From: Diphasiastrum complanatum
Taxonomy: Eukaryota; Streptophyta; Lycopodiopsida; Lycopodiales; Lycopodiaceae
Direction: 5' to 3'
Assembly: GCA_029204225.1 (NCBI GenBank)
Contig: CM055114.1
Location: 17,198,982 to 17,262,981, forward strand
DNA length: 64,000 bases
Positions within the stretch are counted from its first letter, which is position 1. Each line of letters starts with the position of its first letter. Position numbers and translations under genes: made by a program. Below, one piece after another: positions 46,715 through 57,982 of the stretch. Below the pieces are notes generated by a model, which searched no databases, was not told the origin of the DNA, and saw only the letters and a list, made by a program, of their open reading frames with translations.

Positions 46715-47504
46715 ATCTCCATCCTAGGGAGTTCAGGACAGTAGTAGAGAAAGCTATCAGAAGATAGGAAGTGTTTCTCAGATTCTCAGAGAGGAATAGA
46801 GGAGGAGGATCGCTGTAGAAGCAGCCTTCAAACTTCTGATTTCCACTGAGAAATCACAGTAGCAAGGAGTCAGATTCCAAGTGTAGGTAACTCGCTGAAA
46901 AAAACAGCTGTTTCTCACTGAGTTCAGAGGATTCTCTATAGTTTTCCCAGCGAAATTAGAGTAGGAAGAAGCCAGCACCTCCATCGCTGTACAGTCAGAG
47001 ACCTACATCCGATTTCCAGGGAAAAAGTTACTGGTTCTCAGCGAGTTTGAAGCCAAAAAAGAGGAACAGGGCCAGCGCTGCCAGTACTTCTGAAAATCTG
47101 GTTTTTCAACAAGTTTTTGGGCTCCAACGTCAGAGATTTGGAGCAAGAGGATTCCTACCAGATCAGCGAGTAGGAGACTTCTGAAATTTCAGAATTCAGA
47201 AGGGTTTTTGGACTTCAGATTTGCCTTTTTGTGGACAAGTTGGATTGCAATCAGACCAGCGAGCTACTATCCTCAAAAAACCGGGAAATTTAGCACCGTT
47301 TTGAAGCCTCAAACTGGCATTTTTCGGAACAGCAGGTCTGAAATTTTGGGGAAAAGAGCTGAAAGGGTTCCTCTTCATTCTTTCTTTGGAAGTACAGTCT
47401 TCAGAAACAGCTAAGTCATCTTTCCTTTCCCTTGTACAGTTGTAAATTAGTCTTTTAGACTTTTTTCCTTCAGAAGTTAAGGTAGCTCTCTTTCAGTTTC
47501 GAAG
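46715..47504 (+). other. Element E untranslated leader
   Basis: About 790 bp between the primer site and the gag start. It has no long frame and contains repeated short phrases such as CAGCGAG and TTTCTCA around 46900-47260. It probably holds packaging signals, which I cannot recognise. Confidence 0.5.
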
Positions 47505-48406
47505 ATGACCACTCCTCAGGGACCTGATCAACCCCAGGAGAGAGGCTTCGACGAACTTGAAACAGAAGCCTTGGCTTACAGAAAAGGGAAGGAACCCATG
47601 GAAGTAGAAGAACAGGAACAGTTCGCCGAAGAACTCGACGAACTGGTTACCAAGGAGCAGTTCCTCCAATTGGTAACAGAAGTGGATGAACTGAAGCTGG
47701 CATTAGCCAATTTCAAGTCCAGTGTGGACGACTCGTTTGCTGAACTCAAAAACTTGATTTTGAGCTCCGCGAAAGGAAGCCTTCCCTCCACTTCTCAGTT
47801 ATCCCCTTCTCCACTTCCATCAGTTTCGGGTGAGACTTTACGGTCTCACCCCAGTGTTTTTAAAGATTTAAAGCCTCCTACTTTTAATGGGGAAGAGAAG
47901 GATAGAAATGCAGATATTCTACAAACCTTCCTCAGCAAATGGAAGAACATTCATGCTCTTAAACAGACCCCTGACCATTTGCAAGCAATTGAGGCCAGTC
48001 AGCTTTCCTAAGAGAATTTCTACCAGAGAATGAACTTGATAGAGCCTGGGAAGCCTGGGAAAGAACAGTAATGGACAAGTCCCTCATCTAATATATCTCG
48101 CAGTATCGAGAAGCAATTTTAAAGATTAAAAATATGGATGACTATCAAAAAATCAGGGGATTTGTCCGTGGCCTCAAAGATGAATATAAAGTAGAGGTCC
48201 AGAGAAACTCGCCTACTACCCTTGAGCAAGCTCTCAGATATGCTCAAATCTATGATGATTCAGTGGGTAGGAAGAGAGCGAGACAACAACCACTTTCTGA
48301 GCAGCTTCCTCAGAAAGACTTTCAATTTAAAAAGAAATTTTTAAAAAGAAAGAAAGAAGATAAATTTAAAGGTGAAGCTCCTCAGAAACGCCCTTCACTC
48401 ATATAG
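47505..48406 (+). pseudogene. Element E gag, frameshifted with two stops
   Basis: ATG 47505 opens 168 codons (MTTPQGPDQPQERGF, a helical acidic N-terminus, then VFKDLKPPTFNGEEKDRNAD, the start of a gypsy gag domain) and ends at TAA 48009. From 48014 the gag continues in the pol frame (EFLPENELDRAWEAWERT), with a TAA at 48089 and a TAG at 48404, and includes KIRGFVRGLKDEYKVEVQ and a Lys/Arg-rich end. A single-base indel near 48005 and two point changes account for this. Beyond the TAG the frame is the pol frame, so gag and pol were one reading frame. Confidence 0.85.
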
Positions 48407-48448
48407 CCCTTAAAACCAGATGATTTTGAGAAAGCCAAACAAGAACGT

Positions 48449-51400
48449 TTGTGCTTTGTGTGTATGGGCAAGGGACACACAGTCAGACAGTGTCCCAAGG
48501 GGCCTTTCACTAAAAAAGATAAAAAACAAGTTCATCTTGTTCAGACTGTATGTTTCCCCAGTGACTCGGCAGCTTCCGAGATCAAAGTGTATCATGAAGA
48601 TCATGAACACTGTTGCCAGCTGACCTCTGCAATGCTAGCGAGACCCTTCAGCTTTGGGCCGCATGACCTAGTACGTATGCATGGGAAAGTTGGTAACCAG
48701 TCAGTAAGAGTCATGGTTGATGATGGGGCAACCCATAATTTCATCAACCACACCCTGGCTAAAAAGCTTAAACTACCAGAAGTACCTAGTCAGCATAGGT
48801 ACATAGTTTCATTAGCTAAGGGTGAAGATAAAAAAATATGGGAAACTATGGTAAGTAAGTTAAATCTTGGTATTCAGGCGTACCAAGATGAAATAAACTT
48901 TCAGATAATGCACCTGGATCGAACAGACATTGTTCTCGGGAGAGATTGGCTCTACAGTTTAGGACCTTCCCTCCACAGAAACTATCAGGAGAACACCCTC
49001 AGCTTTCAGCATAAAGGCCGAGAGATCCAGTTGCATGGGGAGCATCATGTCCCCAACAGCCCTATGGTCTGCAGTTCAGAACTCTGTCAGCTAATCGGAG
49101 ACGAAGACCATCAGGTATTCTTATGTGACTTTCAGTTTATTCCTGAAGTTTCTATTTCCAGTTCTATTCAGCAGAAAATCAGTAAATTAGAAACTGTATT
49201 GTCTAAATTTAAAGATGTTTTTCCTGAAGATTTGCCACATGGTTTACCACCTAGCAGAGAGGTAGATCATGTAATAAACCTAGTACCAGGTACAGCACCT
49301 GTTTCTAAACCTCCGTATCGGGTCAGCCGAACAGAGGATGAAGAAATAACTAGGCAGTTAACAGACTATCTTGGAAAAGGCCAAATTCAGACCAGTAGTT
49401 CACCATGGGCCTCACCAGTCCTATTGGTGAAAAAGAAGGAGGGGTCTATGCGTCTTTGCGTAGATTTCAGAGCCCTCAATAAAGTCACAATTAAGAATAA
49501 ATACCCTATGCCTCGGGCAGACGAGTTGTTTGATCAACTCGACGAGGCTAAGTTTTTCAGCAAAATAGACCTTAGATCGGGATATCATCAAGTCCGTATA
49601 AAATCGGAAGATGTCTCAAAAACAGCCTTTAGGACTCGTCACGGTCATTATGAGTTTAAGGTGATGCCATTTGGGCTCACAAATGCTCCAGCTACCTTTA
49701 TGACCTTGATGAACAGTGTCCTCAGACCATACTTGGGTAAGTTTGTAGTCGTATTTTTAGATGACATCCTCGTTTACAGCAAAACCAGGAAGGAGCATCT
49801 AAAACACCTCAGAAAGGTGTTTCGACTGCTCAGAAAGCATAAGCTTTATGCTAAACAATCCAAGTGTGAATTCTTCGTTGAAGAAGTAGCATATTTGGGT
49901 CACATTATCTCTTCAGATGGGATTAAGATGGACCCAAATAAGGTTAAAGCCATACTCAGTTGGCTGAGACCTCAGAATATTTTGGAACTTCAAATCTTTC
50001 TTGGTCTGGCGGGATATTACAGACGATTTGTCAAGGAATATGCTCAAATAGCAGTCCCTATGACAAATCTCCTTAAGGGGAAGGGAAAGGAGTTCATTTG
50101 GGAGTCCGCACAACAGGAGAGCTTTGATGCTCTCAAAACAGCCTTAGCTACAGCACCAGTCTTAAAAGTCGTCGACCCCAATCAGCCGTTTGTGGTCAAA
50201 ACAGATGCTAGCGACTTTGCAGTAGGCGCTGTGCTAACTCAGGGTGGACGACCAGTTGCGTTCGAGAGTAAAAAACTCGAGCCAACACAGACTAGGTATA
50301 GTGCCTATGAAAAGGAACTCTTTTCTATAGTCCATGCCCTTAAGACTTGGAGGCATTATTTGTATGGTGCCAACTTTGAGGTCCTGACAGACCATGAGAG
50401 TCTCAGATACCTTTGCAATCAACCTGAGCTTAGAGGTCGGAAAGCTCGTTGGGCAGAGTTGATGCAAGAGTTTGACATGTCTATCAGATATAGGCGTGGA
50501 AAATTCAATACAGTAGCAGATGCCCTTAGCAGAATGCCTATGATAAACGAGCTGAGTTTTACTCAGATTCGTAATGAGTTACTCGAGTCCTTGAGAGGGA
50601 AATGCCAGCATGATGCATTCTTCTCTATTATCTGGAACTCGGTCCAGAACAGACAGTTACAGACTCCAGAACCAGTTCCCGGGGCTGGTGCCAGTTCATC
50701 CAAGAATACGGCAGCTTCCGTTGAGGATGATGATGAGTCCGAGTATACGTCGTCAGATGACGTTGAGGATTCTGAGCCTGTATTACCCAAGCAAACCCCA
50801 GTGGTTGAGGGTCAGTTGACTCAAGGATTCAAATGGAAACAGTATTCCATTCAGGATGAGTACTTGCTCTATAGAGATAGAGTATGTGTCCCCAATTCAG
50901 AGGATTATAGGCAGCAGGTCCTATATGAATGTCATGACAATCCTAGCGCGGGACACCCAGGCATACAGAAGACCTATGAGCTTCTTCGTAGGCAATTTTT
51001 CTGGCCCAGTATGAAAAAGGACGTCCACCAGTATGTAACCAGTTGCCAGAAATGTCAAGTAAATAAAGCAGAGCGTTTAAAGGCAGGAGGGTTGTTGCAT
51101 CCCTTAGAAATACCAGCTGGTAAATGGGAGAGTATCTCCATGGATTTTATAGTAGGCCTGCCTAAAACCCAAAAGGGTAATGACGCTATATGGGTCACAG
51201 TTGACCGTTTGACCAAAATGGCTCATTTCATTCCGACCAAAACAACCGTTAGAGCTCCAGAGTTAGCGAGGTTGTTTGTAGACGGGCTATTTAAATTGTA
51301 CGGTCTACCTTCCGGCATAGTCAGCGACCGGGACAGTAAGTTTACTGGAAATTTTTGGAGGGCAGTATTCCATCATCTCCATACTAAACTTAATATGAGT

Positions 51401-52225
51401 ACCACCGACCATCCACAGACGGACGGTCAAACAGAAAGGGTAAATCAAGTGCTGGAGGATATGCTTCGTGCATACGTCAGCAAGAGGCAGACTAATTGGG
51501 AGGAGTATCTCTCGATATTAGAGTTTGCTTACAACAGTACCAAACATTCAGCTACGGGATACAGCCCATTTATGCTGATGTACGGTTTTCAGCCACGCTC
51601 ACCCACAGCTGTAGGGTTTAAACAAGAAAAAGTTGAAGCAGCCAGAAACTTTTTAGAAGACCTAAACCAGATGATAGAACATGCTAAGCGTAGCATTAGA
51701 CAATCCCAGGATCGAGCCAGGCATTATGCAGATCCACACAGACGGGATGTGCAGTTCTCCACTGGTGAGAAAGTCTACTTGAGAGTCCCAGTTGACTCTA
51801 AAACCCTCAAATCAGGAGTGTGTGCTAAGTTGTCTCCAAGGTATTGTGGTCCCTTTACCATCAGTAGGAGACTAGGCGAGGTCACCTATGAACTAGAACT
51901 CCCACACAGCAGTAAGGTTTTTCCAGTCTTTCATGTAAGTCAGTTACAAAAAGCCTTAACCAGATCAGACAATCTGGTAGGGGACAGTGTTCTAGTTCTC
52001 CCATTGGATCCTCAACAACCTCCACATGAACCAGAGGAGATTCTTGATAGTAGAGAGACGCAGACTCGTCATACTCTATACCGAGAATATCTGGTTAAGT
52101 GGAATGATCAGCCTGTTGAGAATGCCACTTGGGAAAGAGGCAGCGTCCTTCGCAAGATTTTTCCAGACTTTGTCTTAGAGGACCAAGACGGTTCTGAAGG
52201 GGGAGGGAGTGTTACGAGCTCGTAA
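48449..52225 (+). CDS. Element E polyprotein: CCHC, protease, RT, RNase H, integrase, chromodomain
   Basis: 1258 open codons. The order is knuckle [14 protein letters not shown] (2-15); protease VDDGATHNF near 90 (the catalytic motif reads DDG where most have DSG or DTG); RT from about 290, with [20 protein letters not shown] and catalytic FLDDILVYS near 437; RNase [10 protein letters not shown] near 584; integrase zinc region (H/H...CQKCQ) about 827-870; [14 protein letters not shown] and ERVNQ (DDE) near 897, 957 and 996; GPF tail; chromodomain [17 protein letters not shown] at about 1194-1244. The frame starts at the knuckle only because of the TAG upstream. The stop lies 16 bp inside the 3' LTR. 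The enzyme set looks intact and would act in virus-like particles and the nucleus, with the chromodomain guiding integration. Confidence 0.93.
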   Translation: MCFVCMGKGHTVRQCPKGPFTKKDKKQVHLVQTVCFPSDSAASEIKVYHEDHEHCCQLTSAMLARPFSFGPHDLVRMHGKVGNQSVRVMVDDGATHNFINHTLAKKLKLPEVPSQHRYIVSLAKGEDKKIWETMVSKLNLGIQAYQDEINFQIMHLDRTDIVLGRDWLYSLGPSLHRNYQENTLSFQHKGREIQLHGEHHVPNSPMVCSSELCQLIGDEDHQVFLCDFQFIPEVSISSSIQQKISKLETVLSKFKDVFPEDLPHGLPPSREVDHVINLVPGTAPVSKPPYRVSRTEDEEITRQLTDYLGKGQIQTSSSPWASPVLLVKKKEGSMRLCVDFRALNKVTIKNKYPMPRADELFDQLDEAKFFSKIDLRSGYHQVRIKSEDVSKTAFRTRHGHYEFKVMPFGLTNAPATFMTLMNSVLRPYLGKFVVVFLDDILVYSKTRKEHLKHLRKVFRLLRKHKLYAKQSKCEFFVEEVAYLGHIISSDGIKMDPNKVKAILSWLRPQNILELQIFLGLAGYYRRFVKEYAQIAVPMTNLLKGKGKEFIWESAQQESFDALKTALATAPVLKVVDPNQPFVVKTDASDFAVGAVLTQGGRPVAFESKKLEPTQTRYSAYEKELFSIVHALKTWRHYLYGANFEVLTDHESLRYLCNQPELRGRKARWAELMQEFDMSIRYRRGKFNTVADALSRMPMINELSFTQIRNELLESLRGKCQHDAFFSIIWNSVQNRQLQTPEPVPGAGASSSKNTAASVEDDDESEYTSSDDVEDSEPVLPKQTPVVEGQLTQGFKWKQYSIQDEYLLYRDRVCVPNSEDYRQQVLYECHDNPSAGHPGIQKTYELLRRQFFWPSMKKDVHQYVTSCQKCQVNKAERLKAGGLLHPLEIPAGKWESISMDFIVGLPKTQKGNDAIWVTVDRLTKMAHFIPTKTTVRAPELARLFVDGLFKLYGLPSGIVSDRDSKFTGNFWRAVFHHLHTKLNMSTTDHPQTDGQTERVNQVLEDMLRAYVSKRQTNWEEYLSILEFAYNSTKHSATGYSPFMLMYGFQPRSPTAVGFKQEKVEAARNFLEDLNQMIEHAKRSIRQSQDRARHYADPHRRDVQFSTGEKVYLRVPVDSKTLKSGVCAKLSPRYCGPFTISRRLGEVTYELELPHSSKVFPVFHVSQLQKALTRSDNLVGDSVLVLPLDPQQPPHEPEEILDSRETQTRHTLYREYLVKWNDQPVENATWERGSVLRKIFPDFVLEDQDGSEGGGSVTSS
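52196..52209 (+). other. Polypurine tract of element E
   Basis: GAAGGGGGAGGGAG directly before the 3' LTR. It also encodes the last residues of pol (SEGGGS). Confidence 0.85.
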
Positions 52226-52567
52226 CCAGTGCCGAACCCTAGAGAACACAGATAGGTCAGATACCACAGTCAGGGTCGTGTCCAGCGTACATGACCAACA
52301 GGGCAAGACAGTGTGAGTAGTGTGCCCCAGCACGGTCCATAGCCATGGCGGGCCTAACACAGCCTAGGGACCCTGTCAGCAGGATAGGGCCCCCAGTTGG
52401 GTCCCGACGTGCAGTCGGCCACGTCAGTGCCACGTGGCCGACACTTGGCAGTAGCATGCTACCAGTCCTCACACTGGGCTAGGAGGGGCTTACTCTATAT
52501 CAGGGAGTAGGCAAGGTTGGGTGGATCAGTTAGTGTTTGCCCTACTGTGGTGTTAGGATCTATTACA
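52210..52567 (+). repeat. Element E 3' LTR
   Basis: 358 bp, identical to the 5' LTR except one base (C where the 5' copy has T). It is followed by GGATG. The final codons of pol lie in its first 16 bases. Confidence 0.95.
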
Positions 52568-52572
52568 GGATG
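52568..52572. other. Right target-site duplication of element E (GGATG)
   Basis: Matches 46338-46342 exactly. The Copia-2 LTR resumes after it. Confidence 0.9.
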
Positions 52573-53146
52573 CTAGGCAACGTCCACTCCATGTACACTT
52601 GTAAGTATGTGATTTGGCCAAATTATGACTTAGATTAGCTCGAGTTAGTGTAGGTTGCTTACACTTGTCATGATGGTAGAGAGAGGATCTTCGTTTGATC
52701 ATGTGGACCAATAAGAGCAAGAGGTTTACCAAAATGGTCCAATCAAAGTAAGAGGTGGGTTGAATGTGGTCCAATCATTGTAAGAGGTGGTTTGAGAGTG
52801 GTCCAATTTTTAATCTTTGTTTCCACCTATGTTGGATCTCGAGCCACTCTATGAGAGTGTGAGAGCTTGAGTTGACACTTAGTTTTTTGGATGAGAGTAA
52901 GAGCTCCAACACTTGGAATTTTTTCTACATTCTCTCTTTACCCGAGAGCAACAAGCTTTTATCCTTGTTGTTTTTCATCAAGTGTCCTCTCAATGTGTAT
53001 GATGAGTTTTGGATGGTAGAATGCATGCTTGTGTGCTCTTGCCTTGAGATTGTCAAGCTAGATTGTGTGCATCAATCAAGAGATAGATTCATGTGCAATC
53101 ACACACACTTTAGAAGATCAATCACATTGGTTTGTGAGTCTCCACA
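52573..53146 (+). repeat. Copia-2 3' LTR, right fragment
   Basis: The continuation of the LTR that starts at 46300, ending GAGTCTCCACA. With the left fragment the LTR is 617 bp. The short frames within it are not coding. No second copy is found in the window. Confidence 0.65.
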
Positions 53147-53149
53147 CGT

Positions 53150-53640
53150 GTTAAAATGTTGACAACTCTTTTAAAAACAAAATACTCTTCCCATTTATGC
53201 AACCACTGATCCACCACATCAGTAGTTCTTTGCAGGGAATTTCCAGAAAACTTAGCAGGTGTGACATCTTTGGCTTCTGGGAAATCAGTATATACAGGTT
53301 GCCTTGAGGGTGGAACGGAAAACTATGGCAACATTTGAGAAGGGAATTGCAATGGGTGCAGCGGAGGATACTGTGAAGAGGATGCGTAATTTCCAGCAAT
53401 GGGAGATAACATAGTATGCATCTCTGCCATGGACCTCTCCATACTGTCCATGCGAACCTGCATGGACAGAGGGACACCTGCAAGCGAACTCGTCATCACC
53501 GTATTGTGATTATGGTCAGGATCAAGACTAGCTGGCGGAGACTGAAGGGAAACTAGTGGACTAGTGGGGGTATCAACTCTGTCAAGTACGGAAGTAGAAA
53601 AACTCAAAGAACTGGGCAGGAAAATGATACAAAGAAAAAG
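53150..53640 (-). pseudogene. Element F gag N-terminus, separated by Copia-2
   Basis: On the minus strand, 53607-53323 reads VRMDSMERSMAEMHTMLSPI. After a stop it continues with PAKFSGNSLQRTTDVVDQWL and HKWEEYFVFK, a gypsy gag start. It is on the same strand as F at 42280-44640 and supplies the part missing there, with perhaps 80 residues of gag lost between. It supports insertion of Copia-2 into F. Confidence 0.6.
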
Positions 53641-54129
53641 AAGATTTTTGATACAAAATTTTACACAGGCAGATTAAACACAACCCTTATTACTAAGTGC
53701 AATAGGCTGAAGATCAACAAAAAAAACACATTCCGGCCCAAAGTGGGAAAACTCCCCAGGCATAGGTGAGCATCTTGCTTATCAATATAGGGAGAGAGGT
53801 GCAAGACAAGTGTTGGTGATTCGAAGAGAACATTTATTGAAGAAATTTGGTGCTAGAATTATGAAAAGCGGAGTAGTGGAGGTTCATATTCTATCAACAA
53901 ATGTTGCTCGAAAGGAGCCTGGAGGAATGCAAGAGAATAATCAATGAGACGATTGATTCTTGTGGACACTTGGATCATCTGGTCAACAATGCCAATGTAA
54001 CAAAACTTTTTATTTGAAGAGGCAAAAGACACTTCGACATTCTATCTGATGATGGATGTAACATTTTAGGGGAATGTAAACCTAATGTACTATGCTCTAC
54101 CTCATTTGCAATTAATTAGAGGCATTATT
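53641..54129. other. Intron sequence, nothing recognised
   Basis: May contain the leader or 5' LTR of element F, but no convincing primer site or LTR boundary was found. No gene. Confidence 0.3.
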
Positions 54130-54350
54130 GAGAAGAGGGTTTGTTTAGCTCAAGAGACAATGAATACCATGAGAATATTTGTACCTTTGGCGGCTAATTT
54201 TGGTTGGCACATTTAGCAAATGAATATCAAAAGTGTTTTCTTGAATGGTTATCTCAAAGAGGAATTGTATATGGAGCAACCAAAGGGTTTTGTAGTCAAT
54301 GGAAAAGAGGACATGGTGTGCAAGCTCAAGAAAGCTTAATATGAGCTGAG
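54130..54350 (+). pseudogene. Copia RT fragment
   Basis: The plus-strand translation gives ETMNTMRIFVPLAANFGWHI, then NIKSVFLNGYLKEELYMEQP, KGFVVNG and DMVCKLKKA, the part of copia RT around FLNGYL.EE.YMEQP, with stops. It is a different family from Copia-1 and Copia-2 by sequence. It is a scrap of about 220 bp. Confidence 0.65.
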
Positions 54351-55081
54351 TGGTAAGTCAGTGAACCTAAATCTGATAAGTTTTTGACCAACTGGATTGA
54401 GGTTGATATGCTTGGAATATATGGTCTAAGTAAACATATTGAGTGACTACAGAAATTTTCAATTGAGTGAATATGTTGTTTCTTACATATTTGAGATAAT
54501 CAAAATGGATAAGGTAATATTCACCAATGCTACCTGTTGATTGATAATCTTTTACCTTTGAGTAGAACTGCTAGTCTAACATAGAGAGAGTAACTAGGAA
54601 TGAATGATTTTCTAAACATTTGATAGAAGATAGTTCAATTTGCATAGACATGCAGTTTCTTAAGATTGAGTTGAATATCATGCAAATTTTTAGGGTATAC
54701 CCTGGTTTGAGAAAAGCTATTCAATAGATGTAGATTCTCATGAGATTTTTAAGTTTTCTATGATGATCACGCTTCAGTTTTTCTTGAGGTCTAATCCAGT
54801 ACTTCTTGATGAGAATCTTGGTATATCCAAACTCTCATACGATGGAGATTTTGGAAAGTCTACACAAGGGGGATTTACTTTCTTCGTAGGATGGCCAGTC
54901 CTAGTTGAGGACAGAATACCCAGGATCCTTTAACTCTACATAGTACATGAATCACATTTGTTTTAAGTACTTAGCTGGATTGATAGAGGACAGTTAGAAG
55001 ACGATGATTCTTGGATGAGCTTAAGACCTACCCTTTAGTACTTCATTCTTAAAGATAGAAACGTTCTTTAAGGAGGAAAGT
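54351..55081. other. Intron sequence, nothing recognised
   Basis: AT-rich, with no clear coding similarity and no repeat structure apparent. Confidence 0.35.
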
Positions 55082-55380
55082 ATGTTACATCCCTAAGTTT
55101 ATGATAGGATTGATTAGGACTCATTGAATTGAGGCCAGCCTAAGTTAGTTGGTATTGAGTCTAGGGTTGAGGGATACAGCTTGGAAGTGTGGCTTGGGTT
55201 GCAGCTATAAAAGTGTGGGTTTGGACATTCATTGACATCGTTCCTCAAGATGAGGGGGATGAGCTTGTGGATCCTCCAAGAAGACTTAGATGAGTCAGAT
55301 CTGTGAGAGAGTTTGGCTTTGGTGATATGGGACACCATAGTGATTGCCTAAGGGAGAGATTTAGGATGTTCTTATGAGAT
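55082..55380 (+). repeat. Possible LTR start (TGTTACATCC)
   Basis: A purine run, AAGGAGGAAAG, precedes TGTTACATCCCTAAG, the common start of gypsy LTRs. A TATA box (GCTATAAAAGTG) lies about 125 bp in. No second copy and no clear end were found, so the call is tentative. Confidence 0.3.
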
Positions 55381-55780
55381 AACTCCTAGCTTGATAAGTA
55401 GAATGGATTCACTCTATAGTTGCATTTGGTGATTTGCTTGTCCTAATCCTTGGTTTTCTTTTATTTAGTTGGGCTCATGCTTGGATTAGATTCGTGGGAG
55501 CTATAGCGCAAGAATTATCAATAGAAACTAATGCAAATGGAGTCCAAACTAGTCATAAAGAACATGAACGTTGAATGGTAGGAACTAGAATCAGCCCCAC
55601 AAATGTATAACATGTAGTAATTGGAATAGCACCCCAAAAATGTCATATACCAAATCATGTGTTAGTGTATTGAAATAGGAGTTGCTGAAACACTAGCAAT
55701 ATATACCATCGAGTATTGTTAGATGCCAATTGTGCTCTAGCATATTCCCGACATGACCAATTACTAGGGGCTGAGGGCCA

Positions 55781-56211
55781 TGTTACTGGCCAGGGCCAGT
55801 AACTGGGATGGACACCAGGGGACCCATTGGGTTCGGTGCATCACTGGCAGTGACCCGGTGTGACCGCCTGACAGGATGTCAGTACACAGAGTTATGACCG
55901 TATGGACCCTAGTCGTCAATAGCGGACAGGCCTCTGTTGGACGAGCAACTAGCTGGCAGTAGGCGGGGTGACTGTGTATGTCACAGGTCCATGACGGGGC
56001 TTGTGGGGGGTGCCTCAGAGTCACGCACTAATTGCAGGGGTAGAGGATTTCATGGAACCATGCGGACTGATCACCCTTGCATGGCAGCCATGTGTCCCTG
56101 GCCCAGAATAGAAATCAGATAGACTCAAGAGGAGGGCACCTTTGGTTGGGTGCATCATTCTACACACCGGCCATCTGAGTTCTAAGAGCTCCTGGAGATT
56201 GGAGTGCAACA
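55781..56211 (+). repeat. Gypsy-type LTR with adjoining leader
   Basis: 431 bp from TGTTACTGGCC to GAGTGCAACA, followed by TTGATATCAAAGCC, a degenerate form of the plant initiator-Met primer site TGGTATCAGAGCC. This marks a 5' LTR whose element was lost. GC content is higher than the surroundings. Leader-like sequence continues to about 56530. Confidence 0.6.
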
Positions 56212-56212
56212 T

Positions 56213-56226
56213 TTGATATCAAAGCC
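56213..56226 (+). other. Degenerate primer binding site
   Basis: TTGATATCAAAGCC compared with the consensus TGGTATCAGAGCC. It lies directly after the LTR at 55781-56211. Confidence 0.5.
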
Positions 56227-57059
56227 TCGTTCTAGAGAGAATCGACAGTTTTAAAGAGAACAAGTCTGATTTTGCAGGATTCTTGAAGGATTTGAGGGGA
56301 AAAAATCAGGGAGACAGCTGATATAGGTATTTTGGGCCTCCATCGCAGCTGTTCCTGCCCCATTTTAGCCATAAAAAGTCTGATTGGGGGGCCTAAATTC
56401 TCTCCTACAGCCCATCACTCCATTGCAGCAGTTCCAGCGCCCATCCCTATTGCGCCATCACTGCAATTCTAGCAACCACTTGAATCCACCTGAATCTGCC
56501 TGCAATCTACCTGAATCTGCCTGCAAAGAAACCAGGCTTGCCAGAGTTGAGTAGACCATCGTTGGCTGAGCTTACCTCTTTTTTGTTGCATGTGTGTTTT
56601 TCTAAGCTTGACCTTATGACATGACTTCTCAAATCAAATTTGTGAATTTGGAATTTTCCAATCTCACAATTAAATCTGTAAATTGGATTATTGTACTTAA
56701 GTATCACCTGATTCTTGCATGCCAATAAAATAATACCATTGGACATGAGCACCTAGCCAACTCTCCATTTCACAGTGACTGCATACAGGAATTTGGCTAG
56801 ATGCCTTGGAACCTCAGTGTAAAAGTTCTATGAGATTTTGCTCTTTAAGCTATCGTAAAAAGAAGAACTATACAGTTGCGACGTTTTGCATTCGCCGTAA
56901 ACCTGTAGCTGTTGGTTGACTCATTTACCATGAACTGTGGATTGCTGTAAGTGACTAGCATAAAACAAATTGTAGAAAGGTGCCCTATGTTTTGGCTTCT
57001 CTATGCTGTTCCGAAGAACCATGTACTGGACATAGATCACTATGGTTTGAGTCTAGTGT

Positions 57060-57480
57060 GTTGCAGCGGATCGCGATCCGGAAGGATCTCGATCCAGATC
57101 GAGCATTCCGGATCGCGAGCGTTCCGGGACCAGAAACGCTGTCCCGGAACGCGCTTAAAATTTCAAATTTTTTTATGTGGGCCGCAAGCAGGCAGCCCGT
57201 GGCCCACATAAAAAAATTTGGCTTGTTAAACTGGTACTGATGCCCTCCAACAATATAGTTGTTTCCTTTGACAGAAAAAGTAATGCTTAGGATCAGTAAC
57301 TGCTCTTGATAATTGATGGCAAACTTGATAAATGAACTGCTCTTGAAAAGACCTTCCATTTGATACCCATATTGGCATTAGAAAAATTTCGAATTTTTTT
57401 TTAAAAAAAAAAAGCGTTCCGGGAAACCCTAATGGGAAATCCTGGAATGCGATCCGGAACGCGTTCTGGATCATGGCCTG
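57060..57480. repeat. GC-rich fold-back element
   Basis: Two blocks rich in GATCCGGA, GTTCCGGGA and CCCGGAACGCG (57063-57155 and 57408-57470) lie in inverted arrangement around a 250-bp centre. Next to the left block, TTTTTTATGTGGGCC and GGCCCACATAAAAAA form a perfect 15-bp stem (57169-57217) with a GC-rich loop. The composition differs sharply from the AT-rich intron. It may be a miniature inverted-repeat transposon. Confidence 0.5.
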
Positions 57481-57787
57481 CAACTTTGGAACTTTGAGAT
57501 TCAGATGAGGTTTCAAAGAGAGAATTGGAAGAAGACATCAGTATTCATATGTGGTACTCACCACCCAACTACAGGTCAATCTTAACCCACCCTTGATCCT
57601 GGAGCTACTAACATGATTAATCTGAGTCGAGCAATTGGGAAAATATCCTGGAAAATATTACTGCATCATGTGTGAAATGGAGTGCTTTTCCATGAAATCT
57701 GTCACGAGATTTCCTTACAGTATATTTTCTTAATCATTGTTCTTTTCCCAAACCTTTCTTGATAGAAATGAATCTGTATTTGGACAG

Positions 57788-57982
57788 GTTTTATGTGGAT
57801 GTTGCAGATACAAGGGGTTGCTTGATGCATTCATATCAAAACTTTATAGCCACAAGGGTGCTCACCTTCAACCTCAGGACAAAAACTTGTATATTGTGCT
57901 TGCCTATCTCATTTTCATCCACCTTGAGGAACTAACGTTTCCTAATTTCAGGCAAGTTGTCTCTTTCAAGCACTTTCAGATG
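57788..57982 (+). CDS. CFAP99: CFAP99-like cilium protein, second exon
   Basis: 65 codons beginning VLCGCCRYKGLLDAFISKLY, continuing DKNLYIVLAYLIFIHLEEL and FPNFRQVVSFKHFQM. The YLxxFxLEELxFxxFR pattern is the strongest link to CFAP99. The acceptor is TTTGGACAG at 57787, with a pyrimidine tract 25-45 bp upstream. The 3' end is uncertain: I take ATG/GTTTGA at 57982, which keeps phase 0 for the exon at 63500. A GC donor at 57951 (CAG/GCAAGT) is a stronger consensus but would lose FRQVV. A small exon of a few residues may be missing before 63500. Confidence 0.5.

Larger units (their letters stand above)
46343..52567 (+). mobile_element. Element E, young chromodomain gypsy (chromovirus)
   Basis: A 6225-bp element with 358-bp LTRs, initiator-Met primer site, gag, one long pol frame with CCHC-PR-RT-RH-INT-chromodomain, purine tract, and a perfect GGATG target duplication. 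The LTRs differ at one position by eye (T at 46409 in the 5' copy, C in the 3' copy). It is inserted in the 3' LTR of Copia-2. Gag has one frameshift and two stops, so this copy may be non-autonomous despite its youth, unless these are sequencing errors. Confidence 0.95.
40411..57787 (+). other. 17.4-kb GC-AG intron filled with transposons
   Basis: It is bounded by CAG/GCAAGC at 40411 and TTTGGACAG at 57787. Both exons are in phase 0, and the alternative acceptor GATAG at 57765 would need phase 2. It contains element F, Copia-2, element E, a solo LTR, a copia RT scrap and a fold-back. It is supported only by reading-frame logic and family pattern, with no transcript. Confidence 0.5.

Noticed and set aside
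57951-57960. GC donor CAG/GCAAGT as the end of exon 2
   Set aside because: It is a strong consensus, but it cuts off FRQVV, which fits the family pattern, and it leaves phase 2, which does not match the phase-0 exon at 63500. Kept only as an alternative.
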